From positions 620,001 to 684,000 of the forward strand of contig NZ_CP042906.1 in NCBI RefSeq assembly GCF_008728855.1: a stretch of 64,000 bases of DNA, in the 5' to 3' direction. Below the pieces are notes generated by a model. That model had not been told where the DNA came from. It did not search any database and saw nothing but the letters and a program-made list of their open reading frames with translations. The position numbers and the translations under genes were made by a program. Numbering within the stretch: position 1 is the stretch's first letter; every line of letters begins with the position of its first letter. Source of the DNA: Hypericibacter terrae. GTDB taxonomy: Bacteria > Pseudomonadota > Alphaproteobacteria > Dongiales > Dongiaceae. Shown here in pieces: positions 26,946-35,163 of the stretch.

Positions 26946-27869
26946 TCACCCCTCGGCGCGCGCCGCCGTCGCCGTCACCGGTCGCTTCGCCGGCTGGAAC
27001 AGCACCAGCCCCAGGCCCGACAGCACGCAGACCAGCGCGACCACGACGTCGATGCCGATCGCCTCGCCGGTGAGCAGGCTGCTGCTGGCGACGCCGACGA
27101 TGGGAATGGCGAGAACGCTGATCGAGGCGAGCTGCGCTGGGAAGGTGGCGACCACCTTGAAGTAGGCCCACTGGCAGAACAGCATCGCGACCAGGACGGT
27201 GTAGGCCAGCCCCAGCCAGCCGGGCAGATCCACAGTGGCGAAATCATAGCCGCGCTCGAAGATCAGCATGCCGATCGCGATCGGAATGCCGCCCAGAAGG
27301 ACCTGCCAGCCCGTGACGACCACGGTCGGCATCGACCAGCGCCAATATTTGACCCCGACCGTTCCCGCGGCCCAGCAGATCGCGGCGCCGATCATGAGCG
27401 GGACGCCATAGGGCGAGGCCACGACGCTCTCCCATTCGGGAAGGATCAAGGCCGCGATGCCGGCGAGCCCCAGCCCCAGCCCCATCAGATTGCGCCGCGT
27501 CGGGCGCTCGCTTAAGACCGGCCAGGCGATGAGCCCGGCCCAGAGCGGCATGGTGAAGGCGACGATCGAGGCTCGCCCCGCCAGCATCAATTGCAGCCCC
27601 GCGGCCGAAAGCAGATGCCAGGCGGTGATGTTGAAGAAGCTGCAGATCAGGAGCGGCCGGAGCTCGCGCCGGGGAATCCGGAGCGAGGCGCCGCTGGCGG
27701 CCGCAATCGCGAGCAGGCCCGCGCCGCCCAGCACCAGGCAGAGGGTGCGGAAGGTCCAGATCGGAATCTCGGCGAGGGCGATATGCATCGCCGGCCAGTT
27801 GGCGCCCCAGCACAGCGTCAAGGGCACCAGGATCAGCATGCCGTTGCGCCGGGTGAGCGGTGCGCTCAC
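26946..27869 (-). CDS. EamA-family DMT transporter
   Basis: A 307-aa inner-membrane protein with about ten transmembrane segments in two EamA repeats, the first around CWGANWPAMHIALAEIP and the second around GAAICWAAGTVGVKYW. Drug/metabolite transporters of this kind export amino acids or metabolites; the substrate is not predictable. The stop abuts palindromic repeat copy 5. The gene start overlaps the stop of the DUF1289 gene as ATGA, so the two are co-translated. Confidence 0.9.
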   Translation of the reverse strand: MSAPLTRRNGMLILVPLTLCWGANWPAMHIALAEIPIWTFRTLCLVLGGAGLLAIAAASGASLRIPRRELRPLLICSFFNITAWHLLSAAGLQLMLAGRASIVAFTMPLWAGLIAWPVLSERPTRRNLMGLGLGLAGIAALILPEWESVVASPYGVPLMIGAAICWAAGTVGVKYWRWSMPTVVVTGWQVLLGGIPIAIGMLIFERGYDFATVDLPGWLGLAYTVLVAMLFCQWAYFKVVATFPAQLASISVLAIPIVGVASSSLLTGEAIGIDVVVALVCVLSGLGLVLFQPAKRPVTATAARAEG

Positions 27870-28195
27870 GTCGAGCTTTCCGGCGGCGCTTTGTCTCCCG
27901 CTTTCGCGGTCGCGCCATGGCTATGGCCGGAGGCAGCGCCCTGCGCCTGGGCGGGCGATTGCGTCATGCGGCGCTGCTTCAGCTCTTCCAGCATGCGGTG
28001 GCGCTCGGCCGGCGGCGTGATCATCCACTCGCGGATCTCGTCGATGTTGCGAAAGCAGCCGATGCACCAGCCGGTGCGGTCGTCGATGCGGCAGATGCCG
28101 ATGCAGGGGCTCGCGGGCCCTTCGGCCAGCGCCTTCAGCCGTTCGGCACGGCGGCGCTCGCGATCGAGGATGCGGCGGGCCCGAAGGTCATCCAT
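27866..28195 (-). CDS. DUF1289 domain-containing protein
   Basis: A 109-aa protein with the DUF1289 four-cysteine motif: CIGICRIDDRTGWCIGCFRN in the first half, followed by the family's EIREW segment and an arginine-rich basic stretch. A Gly/Ala/Pro-rich tail follows. The spacing C-x3-C-x8-C-x2-C suggests metal binding. The function of the family is not established. It is translationally coupled to the DMT transporter and 18 bp from the ammonia-lyase gene, so these three genes probably form one transcript. Confidence 0.85.
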   Translation of the reverse strand: MDDLRARRILDRERRRAERLKALAEGPASPCIGICRIDDRTGWCIGCFRNIDEIREWMITPPAERHRMLEELKQRRMTQSPAQAQGAASGHSHGATAKAGDKAPPESST

Positions 28196-28213
28196 GGCGC
28201 TGGCGCCTTCCGC

Positions 28214-29449
28214 TCACGCTTCGGCGCGGATTTCGGCGCCGCTTTGGCCGACCAGCCGTTCATAGACCACGGGGTCGGTATCGCCTTCGCTGCCGATGAT
28301 GAGGACGCAGGAGAGCGCCCCCAGCGACAAGGTCTGCGCCGTCTTCGGATCGTTGGCGGCCGCGAACAGGCCCGCCAGGCCGCCGACGCCGGACTCGCCG
28401 CCGACGGTCGGCGGATCGCCGCCGACTCCTTCGGCGAGTGCCCGCATCGCCGAGATCGCCGCGTCGTCGGGCACGGTCATGAAGGCATTGGCGCCGAGAT
28501 CGAGGATCTCCCAGGCCAGGAGCGACACCTCGCCGGCGGCCAGCCCGGCCATGATCGTGTCGAGGTCGCCCTCGATCTTGGTCGGCTTGCCGTTGGCGGC
28601 ACTCTGGAACAGGCAGTCGGCCGCGTCGGGCTCGACCACCACCACCTGCGGCCGCTCGCCGCCGAGCTTCTGCCACAGCAGCGCGGTCGTCGCGGCGGCG
28701 AGGCCGCCGACGCCGCCCTGGATGAAGAGATGCGTCGGCCGCGCTTCCGCCGGAAGCTCGTCGAGCGTCTCGATGCCGATCAGGCCATAGCCTTCCATCA
28801 CCGTCCGCGGCACATCCTTGTAGCCCTCATAGGAGGTGTCGGAGACGATGGTCCAGCCATGGGTCTTGGCGTCGGCCGCCACCCGATGAACCGAATCGTC
28901 GTAATTGCCCTCGATCCGCCGCACCTCGGCGCCGTAATGCGCGATCGCCTCGCAGCGGCCCTCGCTCACCTCGGCATGGATATAGACGATGCAGCGGCAG
29001 CCGAAGAGCTGGGCGCCCCAAGCGACCGAGCGGCCATGATTGCCGTCGGTCGCGGTCGCGACGGTGATGGCGCCGACGATGTCCTTGTGGGCACCGGCCA
29101 TCAGCTCGGCGGAGCTCGGCTCCTTGCCGGTCGCTTCTTTCACCGCCGCGGCCAGGACGCGATAGACCGCATAGGCGCCGCCCAGCGCCTTGAAGCTGCC
29201 GAGCCCGAAACGCGAGCTCTCGTCCTTGTACCAGATGGCGCGCAGGCCCAGTGCTGCGGCCAGTCCCGGCAGAGGCAGCAGGTTGGTCTGCCGATAGCCG
29301 GGCCATCCGCGAATCTCCTGCGCCGCCGCTCGGAAGCCCGCCGGATCGAGGATCGGCAGCAGCGAGGCGGGGTAGGGAGCTTCGGTGGGAAGGGCTCGCG
29401 GGTTCAATTCCACGCGATGGGCGAAAGCGTCCAGTTTCCAGTGACTCAT
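28214..29449 (-). CDS. dpaL: Diaminopropionate ammonia-lyase
   Basis: A 411-aa fold-type II PLP enzyme that converts 2,3-diaminopropionate to pyruvate and two ammonia. The PLP Lys is in SRFGLGSFKALGG. The catalytic/phosphate regions ATDGNHGRSVAWGAQ and the glycine-rich loop IQGGVGGLAAA are present, and length is normal for DpaL (about 400 aa). Similarity to threonine dehydratases is expected, but the DTSYEGYKDVPRTVMEGY segment is DpaL-type. ATG 29449 opens the recognisable protein. It is divergent from the membrane cyclase and upstream of DUF1289/DMT. Together they may handle an unusual amino acid. Confidence 0.85.
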   Translation of the reverse strand: MSHWKLDAFAHRVELNPRALPTEAPYPASLLPILDPAGFRAAAQEIRGWPGYRQTNLLPLPGLAAALGLRAIWYKDESSRFGLGSFKALGGAYAVYRVLAAAVKEATGKEPSSAELMAGAHKDIVGAITVATATDGNHGRSVAWGAQLFGCRCIVYIHAEVSEGRCEAIAHYGAEVRRIEGNYDDSVHRVAADAKTHGWTIVSDTSYEGYKDVPRTVMEGYGLIGIETLDELPAEARPTHLFIQGGVGGLAAATTALLWQKLGGERPQVVVVEPDAADCLFQSAANGKPTKIEGDLDTIMAGLAAGEVSLLAWEILDLGANAFMTVPDDAAISAMRALAEGVGGDPPTVGGESGVGGLAGLFAAANDPKTAQTLSLGALSCVLIIGSEGDTDPVVYERLVGQSGAEIRAEA

Positions 29450-29519
29450 GGTCGCGTCTAATATCACAGTCACGGGGTCGGGAAAACCATCCGCGCCGCG
29501 CTCGAAAGGCAAAAGGCCC

Positions 29520-31250
29520 ATGCAGGCAAAGGATATGGTGCGACGGGTCCGGCTCGTCACCGGCCTGACGCTCTTTGCCTATCTCACGACCCATTACCTC
29601 AATCATGCGGCCGGGCTGATCTCGCTCGATGCGATGGAGGCGGGCCGGGGCCTGTTCCTGCTGCTCTGGCGCAACTGGCCGATGACCCTGCTGCTCTATG
29701 CGGCGATCTTCATCCATCAGGGCCTGGCCTATTGGGCGATCTATCAGCGCCGGTCGCTGCGCATGGCGCCCTGGGAGGCGGCCCAGCTGCTGCTGGGGCT
29801 CGCCGTGCCGCCCTTGATCGTCACCCATGTGATCGGCACGCGGCTGGCCGAGGCCCTTTACGGCACCAACGACAATTACGCCTACCAGCTGCTCGTGACC
29901 TGGCTCTGGCAGCCGAGCGACGGGGTAAAGCAGGCGCTGGTCACGGCTATCGCCTGGGCGCATGGCTGTATCGGTCTTTATTTCTGGCTGCGGCTCAAGC
30001 CCTGGTTCCCGAGGGGCGCGGCCTATCTCTTCGCGGTGGGGCTCCTGCTGCCGGTGCTGGCGCTGCTGGGATTCGTGGAAGGCGGGCGCGAGGTGGCGCG
30101 GCTGGCCGAGGATCCGGACTCGATGGCGGCGGCGAACGCCATCATCCATTTCCCGACGCCCGAGCAGGTCGCCCATCTCTACGGCATTCGCAACGGCCTG
30201 CTGTGGCTCTTCGCCGGTCTTCTGCTGGCCACGCTGGTCGCGCGCTGGTTCCGGGCCTGGTTCATCCGCCATCGCGCGATCCAGGTGACCTATCCCGACG
30301 GGCGCAAGGTGGAGATCCAGCCGGGCACCAGCGTGCTCGAGGCCAGCCGGATCGGCGGCATCCCCCATGCCAGCGTCTGCGGCGGGCGCGGGCGCTGCTC
30401 GACCTGCCGGGTGCGGATTCTCGCGAGCGATGGCGCGCTGCCCGAGCCCGGGCCCGAAGAGCGCCGCGTGCTCGATCGCGTGGCGGCGGGACCCGGCATC
30501 CGGCTCGCCTGCCAGTTGCGGCCGCGCGTGAACGTCTCGGTCCTGCCGATGCTGCCGCCCACCGCCAGCCCGCGCGATTCCCATGCGCGTCCGGGCTATC
30601 TCCAGGGCCATGAGGAGGAGATCGCGATCCTGTTCGCGGATCTGCGCGCCTTCACCCGCTTCGCCGAGCGCAAGCTGCCCTACGACGTGGTGTTCCTGCT
30701 CAACCGCTATTTCCGTGCCATGGGCACGGCGGTCGAGCAGGCCGGCGGCCATCTCGACAAATTCATCGGCGACGGCGTGATGGCGCTGTTCGGGGTTGGC
30801 AGCAATCCCGAGGAAGGCTGCCGTCTCTCGCTCGAGGCGGCCCGGCGCATGGCGGTCAATCTCGACGAGGTCAATCGCGTGCTCGAGCATGACCTGCCCG
30901 AGCCGCTGCGCATCGGGATCGGCATCCATGTGGGCCCGGCGATCGTCGGCGAGATGGGCTATGGCCGCGCCACCTCGATGACCGCCATCGGCGATTCGGT
31001 CAACACGGCAAGCCGGCTCGAAGGTCTGACGAAGGAGTTCGCCTGCCAGCTGGTGATCTCGGCCTCGGTCGCGGAGCTGGCCGGCCTCGAACTACCCGAC
31101 GCGGCGCCCCATGAGATCGCCGTGCGCGGCCGCACCCAGCCGCTGCGCGTGCTCGCGATCGCCGACGCGCGGACCCTGCCGCCCTTCACCGGCCTGACGG
31201 AAAAGGTCCTGCGCCAGCGCGTCCGCGCCGGCGCGATACCGACGGGGTGA
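29520..31250 (+). CDS. Membrane adenylate cyclase with [2Fe-2S] ferredoxin domain (CyaC-like)
   Basis: A 576-aa three-part protein. Residues 1-250 form about six transmembrane helices with well-placed histidines (TTHYLNHAAG, AIFIHQG, VTHVIGTR, AWAHGCIG), like succinate-dehydrogenase-type haem-b anchors. Residues about 255-345 are a plant-type [2Fe-2S] ferredoxin domain with C-x5-C-x2-C (SVCGGRGRCSTC) and a distal Cys (RLACQL). Residues about 360-560 are a class III cyclase (AILFADLRAFTRFAE; DKFIGDGVMALFG; MTAIGDSVNTASRLE). The layout matches Sinorhizobium meliloti CyaC, a redox/quinone-responsive adenylate cyclase with a dihaem membrane anchor. It probably reports respiratory redox state through cAMP. 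Confidence 0.85.
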   Translation: MQAKDMVRRVRLVTGLTLFAYLTTHYLNHAAGLISLDAMEAGRGLFLLLWRNWPMTLLLYAAIFIHQGLAYWAIYQRRSLRMAPWEAAQLLLGLAVPPLIVTHVIGTRLAEALYGTNDNYAYQLLVTWLWQPSDGVKQALVTAIAWAHGCIGLYFWLRLKPWFPRGAAYLFAVGLLLPVLALLGFVEGGREVARLAEDPDSMAAANAIIHFPTPEQVAHLYGIRNGLLWLFAGLLLATLVARWFRAWFIRHRAIQVTYPDGRKVEIQPGTSVLEASRIGGIPHASVCGGRGRCSTCRVRILASDGALPEPGPEERRVLDRVAAGPGIRLACQLRPRVNVSVLPMLPPTASPRDSHARPGYLQGHEEEIAILFADLRAFTRFAERKLPYDVVFLLNRYFRAMGTAVEQAGGHLDKFIGDGVMALFGVGSNPEEGCRLSLEAARRMAVNLDEVNRVLEHDLPEPLRIGIGIHVGPAIVGEMGYGRATSMTAIGDSVNTASRLEGLTKEFACQLVISASVAELAGLELPDAAPHEIAVRGRTQPLRVLAIADARTLPPFTGLTEKVLRQRVRAGAIPTG

Positions 31251-31362
31251 GGGGAAGGCGGATAGTTCGGCGTGCGCGCTTCTAACAAAAAAAGGTCGTG
31301 TTTTTCGCGTCATGCCGGCCTTCGAGCGTGTGAAAGAATCGAGCGAAGCATAGAAGCTCCAA

Positions 31363-31568
31363 GCCCCCTCCCCTTGCGGGAGGGGGTAGGGGGAGGGGTG
31401 ATGCCGGACGAGGTCATTTTAGAAGGTGTCGAGCCAGGTCTGCTCATGTTCGTTCGTTGCCAGCTCAGCCCAAGCCTGTTGCTTTCAGAGCGTTGCTTGA
31501 TCGTAAGTGTGATCGGCATCGCGCCCGTGTCACCCCTCCCCCTACCCCCTCCCGCAAGGGGAGGGGGC
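31363..31568. repeat. Two 38-bp palindromic repeats in perfect inverted orientation, copies 6 and 7
   Basis: The 407-bp gap at 31251-31657 holds no gene but contains this 206-bp structure. Left copy 31363-31400 and right copy 31531-31568 are exact reverse complements over 38 bp; each is itself a hairpin (CCCCCTCCCC-TTG-CGGGAGGGGG) with tail TAGGGGGAGGGG. The 130 bp between them has lower GC and short flanking complementarity (GATGCCG/CGGCATC), so the whole unit can fold into one long cruciform. It resembles a BIME-type REP pair. Confidence 0.8.
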
Positions 31569-31657
31569 GAGAGTATTTCTGACGCCCTCTTACGGCATCA
31601 TTCGATTTCTTCACACGCTCCTTCGCCGGGGTGACAAGCGAGTGGACGGCGCCGCGA

Positions 31658-32200
31658 TCAGCCCTGGATCGACAGCTTGTAGGCGTCGATCTTCGCCTTG
31701 AGCTGGTTGTACTCGTCGCAATTCACGCAGGCGTCCTGCAGCACGGTGAGCCGCTCTTCCGCGCCCGAGAGATTCTTCATATCGAGCAGCAACTCGCCGG
31801 CATTCCGGTTGGCGAGCAGATGCTGGGGCTTCATGCCGATGACCTTCTTGTAGTAGCTCATCGCCTTCCCCAGCTGGTTCTCCTTCTGATAGCAGTAGCC
31901 CAGCTGGGTCAGCGCATCCGCGTCGACCGGATCCATCGCGATCAGCTTGTTGAGGATCAGCATCGCGCCGTCATAGTCGCCGGTCTGGATGCGGGCGAGC
32001 GCCTCGTTGTACTGCTCGTTCCGCGGCGTGATGGTCTCGTTGAGCGAGGAGCCGAGCGTCCCGGTGTTCGGCTTCGCATAGGGATTCGACAGATTGAGAC
32101 CGGGCGCGTTCGGGTCTTGCGCCTGGGCCGACAGAGGCAAGAGGAGGCTGGCGCCCAGCAGGAGGCCGGCGCAGAGGGCGAGGCGAACAAAGGCAAGCAT
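31658..32200 (-). CDS. Exported TPR protein, paralogue 1 of 3
   Basis: A 180-aa protein. It has a signal peptide (LALCAGLLLGASLLLPLSAQAQ), a spacer, and about three tetratricopeptide units (EQYNEALARIQTGDYDGAMLILNKL; ALTQLGYCYQKENQLGKAMSYYKKV; LANRNAGELLLDMKNLSGAEERL). The C terminus has the Cys pair DACVNCDEYNQLKAKIDAYK, also present in the two following paralogues. Such proteins scaffold periplasmic complexes; the partner is unknown. It is the most diverged of the three, with its own long N-terminal spacer. A 206-bp repeat structure lies beyond its 3' end. Confidence 0.82.
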   Translation of the reverse strand: MLAFVRLALCAGLLLGASLLLPLSAQAQDPNAPGLNLSNPYAKPNTGTLGSSLNETITPRNEQYNEALARIQTGDYDGAMLILNKLIAMDPVDADALTQLGYCYQKENQLGKAMSYYKKVIGMKPQHLLANRNAGELLLDMKNLSGAEERLTVLQDACVNCDEYNQLKAKIDAYKLSIQG

Positions 32201-32232
32201 CAGGGCACGCTCGATTCAAAGTGACCGGTGGC

Positions 32233-32733
32233 TCAACTCTGCTGCTTCGCCCTATAGTCCGCAATCTTTTCCTTAAGTTCCGAGAATTCCTCGCAATTTC
32301 CACAGGCTTTCTGCAGCACGGCGAGCCGCTCCTCGGCCTTGGGCAGGTCTTTCATGGTGAGGTAGAGCTCGCCCAGATACTCGTTGGCCCCGACATGCTC
32401 GGGCTGGATGGCCAGGGCCTGAAGATAGTAGTTCAGGGCCCGTTGCTCGTGGCCCAGCTCGCGATGGCTGTAGCCCAGCTCGTTGAGCGCGTCGGTATCC
32501 GCGGGGTTCTTCGCCACCAGCCATTCCAGGATCGGGATGGCGTCGCGGTAGCGCTCCCGGTCGATGAGGTTCTTGGCCGCGGCGTAATCGTCCTGGACGA
32601 CGCTGGGCGTGGGCGAGGTCGCGGCCGAATGGTCGGTGTTCCCGCCGGCGGCCCCGGCGCTGATCGAGGCCAGGGCCGTGGCGGAAGCGAGAACCGGGGC
32701 GGCCAGGAAGGCCATGCGAAGAAATCTGCGCAT
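32233..32733 (-). CDS. Exported TPR protein, paralogue 2 of 3
   Basis: A 166-aa protein. It has a signal peptide (RMAFLAAPVLASATALAS), a short Thr/Ser-rich linker, three TPR units (YAAAKNLIDRERYRDAIPILEWLV; DALNELGYSHRELGHEQRALNYYLQAL; GANEYLGELYLTMKDLPKAEERL) and the C-terminal motif KACGNCEEFSELKEKIADYRAKQQS. It is close to paralogue 3 along its whole length, so the two arose by tandem duplication. ATG 32733 follows GAGGGG at good spacing and is preferred to the in-frame ATG at 32757. Confidence 0.82.
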   Translation of the reverse strand: MRRFLRMAFLAAPVLASATALASISAGAAGGNTDHSAATSPTPSVVQDDYAAAKNLIDRERYRDAIPILEWLVAKNPADTDALNELGYSHRELGHEQRALNYYLQALAIQPEHVGANEYLGELYLTMKDLPKAEERLAVLQKACGNCEEFSELKEKIADYRAKQQS

Positions 32734-32802
32734 CGGTTCACCCCTCTTTCGGATCAAGGGCGCCGGCCGCGGGGGCGGCCGCGCCCGGCTCTGCAGCCGG
32801 GA

Positions 32803-33303
32803 TCAGCTCTGCTGCTTCGCCTTGTAGTCTGCGATCTTCTCCTTCAGCTCGGTGTACTGCTCGCAATTCGTGCAGGCCTTCTCCAGAACGGCGAGGCGTT
32901 CCTCGGCGTGGGGCAGGTCCTTCATCTCGAGATAGAGTTCGCCCAGATATTCGTTGGCGCCGAGATGATTGGGCTCGGTCGAGAGCGCCTTGAGATAGTA
33001 GGTCAGCGCTTTCTGCTGATGGCCGAGCTTGCGATGGCTGAAGCCAAGCTCGTTGAGCGCATCGGCGTCGGCCGGGTTCTTCGCCACCAGTTGATCGAGG
33101 ATCGGGATCGCATCCCGATAGTTGCCCTCGTCGACCAGTTTCTTCGCCGTCACATAATCGGCGGTGACGGCGGGGGAAGTGCTCGAGCTGTCGCTCGAGC
33201 TGCCCATCGACCAGCCGGACGGCGCGGGCAGCGCGATGGCGAGGCCGACCGCGAGCCCGAGCACGGGGCCAGCCGCCAGCGCGATACGAGTGAATTTGTG
33301 CAT
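32803..33303 (-). CDS. Exported TPR protein, paralogue 3 of 3
   Basis: A 166-aa protein and the first gene of the tandem array. It has a signal peptide (RIALAAGPVLGLAVGLAIALPA), a Ser-rich linker and three TPR units (YVTAKKLVDEGNYRDAIPILDQLV and following). The C-terminal Cys pair motif is KACTNCEQYTELKEKIADYKAKQQS. It shares nearly all TPR positions with paralogue 2. GGGAGA lies 9 bases before the ATG. The promoter for the array is presumably in the 197-bp gap up to recX (33304-33500), where nothing else is visible. Confidence 0.82.
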   Translation of the reverse strand: MHKFTRIALAAGPVLGLAVGLAIALPAPSGWSMGSSSDSSSTSPAVTADYVTAKKLVDEGNYRDAIPILDQLVAKNPADADALNELGFSHRKLGHQQKALTYYLKALSTEPNHLGANEYLGELYLEMKDLPHAEERLAVLEKACTNCEQYTELKEKIADYKAKQQS

Positions 33304-33500
33304 CGAAGAGTCTCCCTTGTCGTGACGCGATCCAGTCCAGGTGGGGTGGATTAGCGCCCATTATAATGGGGAAGCGGGGGGCGCGCGCGGCGACGGCCCT
33401 GTCTCACGGGCATGTGATGGCCGGTGATCGGGCGTGGGAAGCCGGATTTCTGTGACAACTGCAGTGGGTTCGTACAAACCTGCTGGGTAGGAGGCCAGTC

Positions 33501-34109
33501 TCACGCCTCGTCCAGCATCGCCAGCAGCGTCTCGGCCGAGCCTGCATCCAGCACGATCCGCGCCGTGCGGTGATCGAAGCCGGCCCGGGCCAGCGCCGCC
33601 AGCTCCTTGCTTGCCAGCGCTTTCAGCTCTTCCCGGCTGCGACGCTTCGGCGTCCGGTAGGGACCGAGGCGCCGCCGCTTCGCGAAGGCGATGGCGGCGC
33701 CCAGCTCGGACCGGGCCCGGCTTCCCGGCAATGCCTCGATGGCGTCGCGGATCAGGGGCGAGGCGACACCGTCGGCGGAGAGCTTGGCCTCGATCCAGCG
33801 GCGCGAACGGCCCTGCCGCGTCAGGCTCTCGGCCCGGGTCGAGGCGTAGCGCCCGTCTTCGAGCAGGCCTTTCGCGGTCAGCTTGGCGATCACCTCGGCG
33901 ATAGTCTTGCGCGCTGCGTCGAGGACATTGCGGTCGGCGGAGCGCCGCCGCACGCGGCGCTCCAGCACCCGCCGCAACCGGGTGGTCGAGGCGGCATAGC
34001 GCGCGAGATAGTCGAGCGCCGCCTCCAGCAGGGCCGCTTCCGTCATCGCTTCCGTCGGGGCTTCGGATGCCTCGGCTTCGGTGGAATCGCTGGAGGAGGA
34101 CAAGGGCAT
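33501..34109 (-). CDS. recX: RecX-family regulatory protein
   Basis: A 202-aa RecX, which binds RecA filaments and limits recombinase activity. Three-helix repeats are visible: LLEAALDYLARYAASTTRLRRVLERRVRRR, the GLLEDGRYASTRAESLTRQGRSRRWIEAKL core and the C-terminal GFDHRTARIVLD. ATG 34109 is chosen because it begins the acidic leader typical of alphaproteobacterial RecX; the longer frame to 34310 is not conserved in character. recA is not adjacent, which is usual in this class. Divergent from the ABC-2 permease pair. Confidence 0.82.
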   Translation of the reverse strand: MPLSSSSDSTEAEASEAPTEAMTEAALLEAALDYLARYAASTTRLRRVLERRVRRRSADRNVLDAARKTIAEVIAKLTAKGLLEDGRYASTRAESLTRQGRSRRWIEAKLSADGVASPLIRDAIEALPGSRARSELGAAIAFAKRRRLGPYRTPKRRSREELKALASKELAALARAGFDHRTARIVLDAGSAETLLAMLDEA

Positions 34110-34329
34110 CTCGCGGCCGGCCGGAGGGGACAGCCCGCCAGCATCGCATGGGACGGCGCCGGCGGCAGCAGACCTTCTGGTGCTGGGAATACCCTTTTCG
34201 ATCCAGGGGTTTAGGCGAGGCCCGGAGGCGTCCACCCATGCAGGAATCCCGGGGCGGTCCTGCCGTGCCGAGGCTTGCTCCGGCACCGGCCGGGGCCTAC
34301 CTTCCCGCACCCTTCATTGATCCTCGTCC

Positions 34330-35163
34330 ATGACCCCTCCCGCGACGTCATCCGCATCTTCGTCCGCCCGTCCCGCCCCCGACGTCCGTCGCTTCGGCCC
34401 GGTCAATTGGGTCGGCCTCTGGACGCTCTATCTCAAGGAGGTGCGCCGCTTCGCGAAGGTCGCGACCCAGACGATCCTGGCGCCGCTGGTCACGACCCTG
34501 CTGTTCTTCGCGATCTTCACCCTGGCGCTCGGCCGCGCGGTCCAGAATGTGGGCGGCGTTTCCTTCCCGGAATTTCTCGGGCCTGGCCTCATCATGATGG
34601 CGATGGTACAGAACGCCTTCGCCAACACCTCCTCCTCGCTGGTGATCGCCAAGATCCAGGGCAACATCGTCGATCTGGTGATGCCGCCCTTGAGCCCGGG
34701 CGAGCTCACCTTCGCGCTCGCCGCGGGCGGGCTCACGCGCGGGATCGCGGTCGGGATCACGGTCGGGATCGTGATCGCGCTGCTGGTGCCGGTGCATGTC
34801 CACGACCTGTTCTTCGTGCTGTTCCATGCCGTGGCGGCCTGCCTGATGCTGTCGCTCCTGGGCATCCTCGGCGGGCTCTGGTCGGAGAAGTTCGACCATA
34901 TCGCGGCCGTGACCAATTTCGTGATCACGCCGCTCTCCTTCCTCTCGGGTGCCTTCTATTCGGCGGAGCGGCTGCCGGGCATCTGGCACACGGTCGCGCA
35001 TTTCAATCCGTTCTTCTACATGATCGACGGATTCCGCTACGGATTCATCGGCCATGCCGACGGGTCGCTGACCGCGGGCCTGATCGTGCTGACGCTCGCC
35101 AATGTCGGGCTCTATGCCCTGATCCACCGGCTGTTCTCGATCGGCTACAAGCTGCGGCCATGA
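34330..35163 (+). CDS. ABC-2 type transporter permease, first of a pair
   Basis: A 277-aa ABC-2 exporter membrane subunit with six helices. The signature region MLSLLGILGGLWSEKFDHIAAVTNFVITPLSFLSGAFYS matches the NodJ/DrrB/CcmB-like class. It overlaps the next permease by ATGA. The two are clear paralogues: both have FGPVNWxGLWxLxxxEVRRFAK-like openings and LVMPPLSPGE/LMPPLSALE segments. No ATPase gene is nearby, so the energising subunit must be encoded elsewhere. Substrate unknown; polysaccharide, lipid or drug export are options. Confidence 0.88.
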   Translation: MTPPATSSASSSARPAPDVRRFGPVNWVGLWTLYLKEVRRFAKVATQTILAPLVTTLLFFAIFTLALGRAVQNVGGVSFPEFLGPGLIMMAMVQNAFANTSSSLVIAKIQGNIVDLVMPPLSPGELTFALAAGGLTRGIAVGITVGIVIALLVPVHVHDLFFVLFHAVAACLMLSLLGILGGLWSEKFDHIAAVTNFVITPLSFLSGAFYSAERLPGIWHTVAHFNPFFYMIDGFRYGFIGHADGSLTAGLIVLTLANVGLYALIHRLFSIGYKLRP

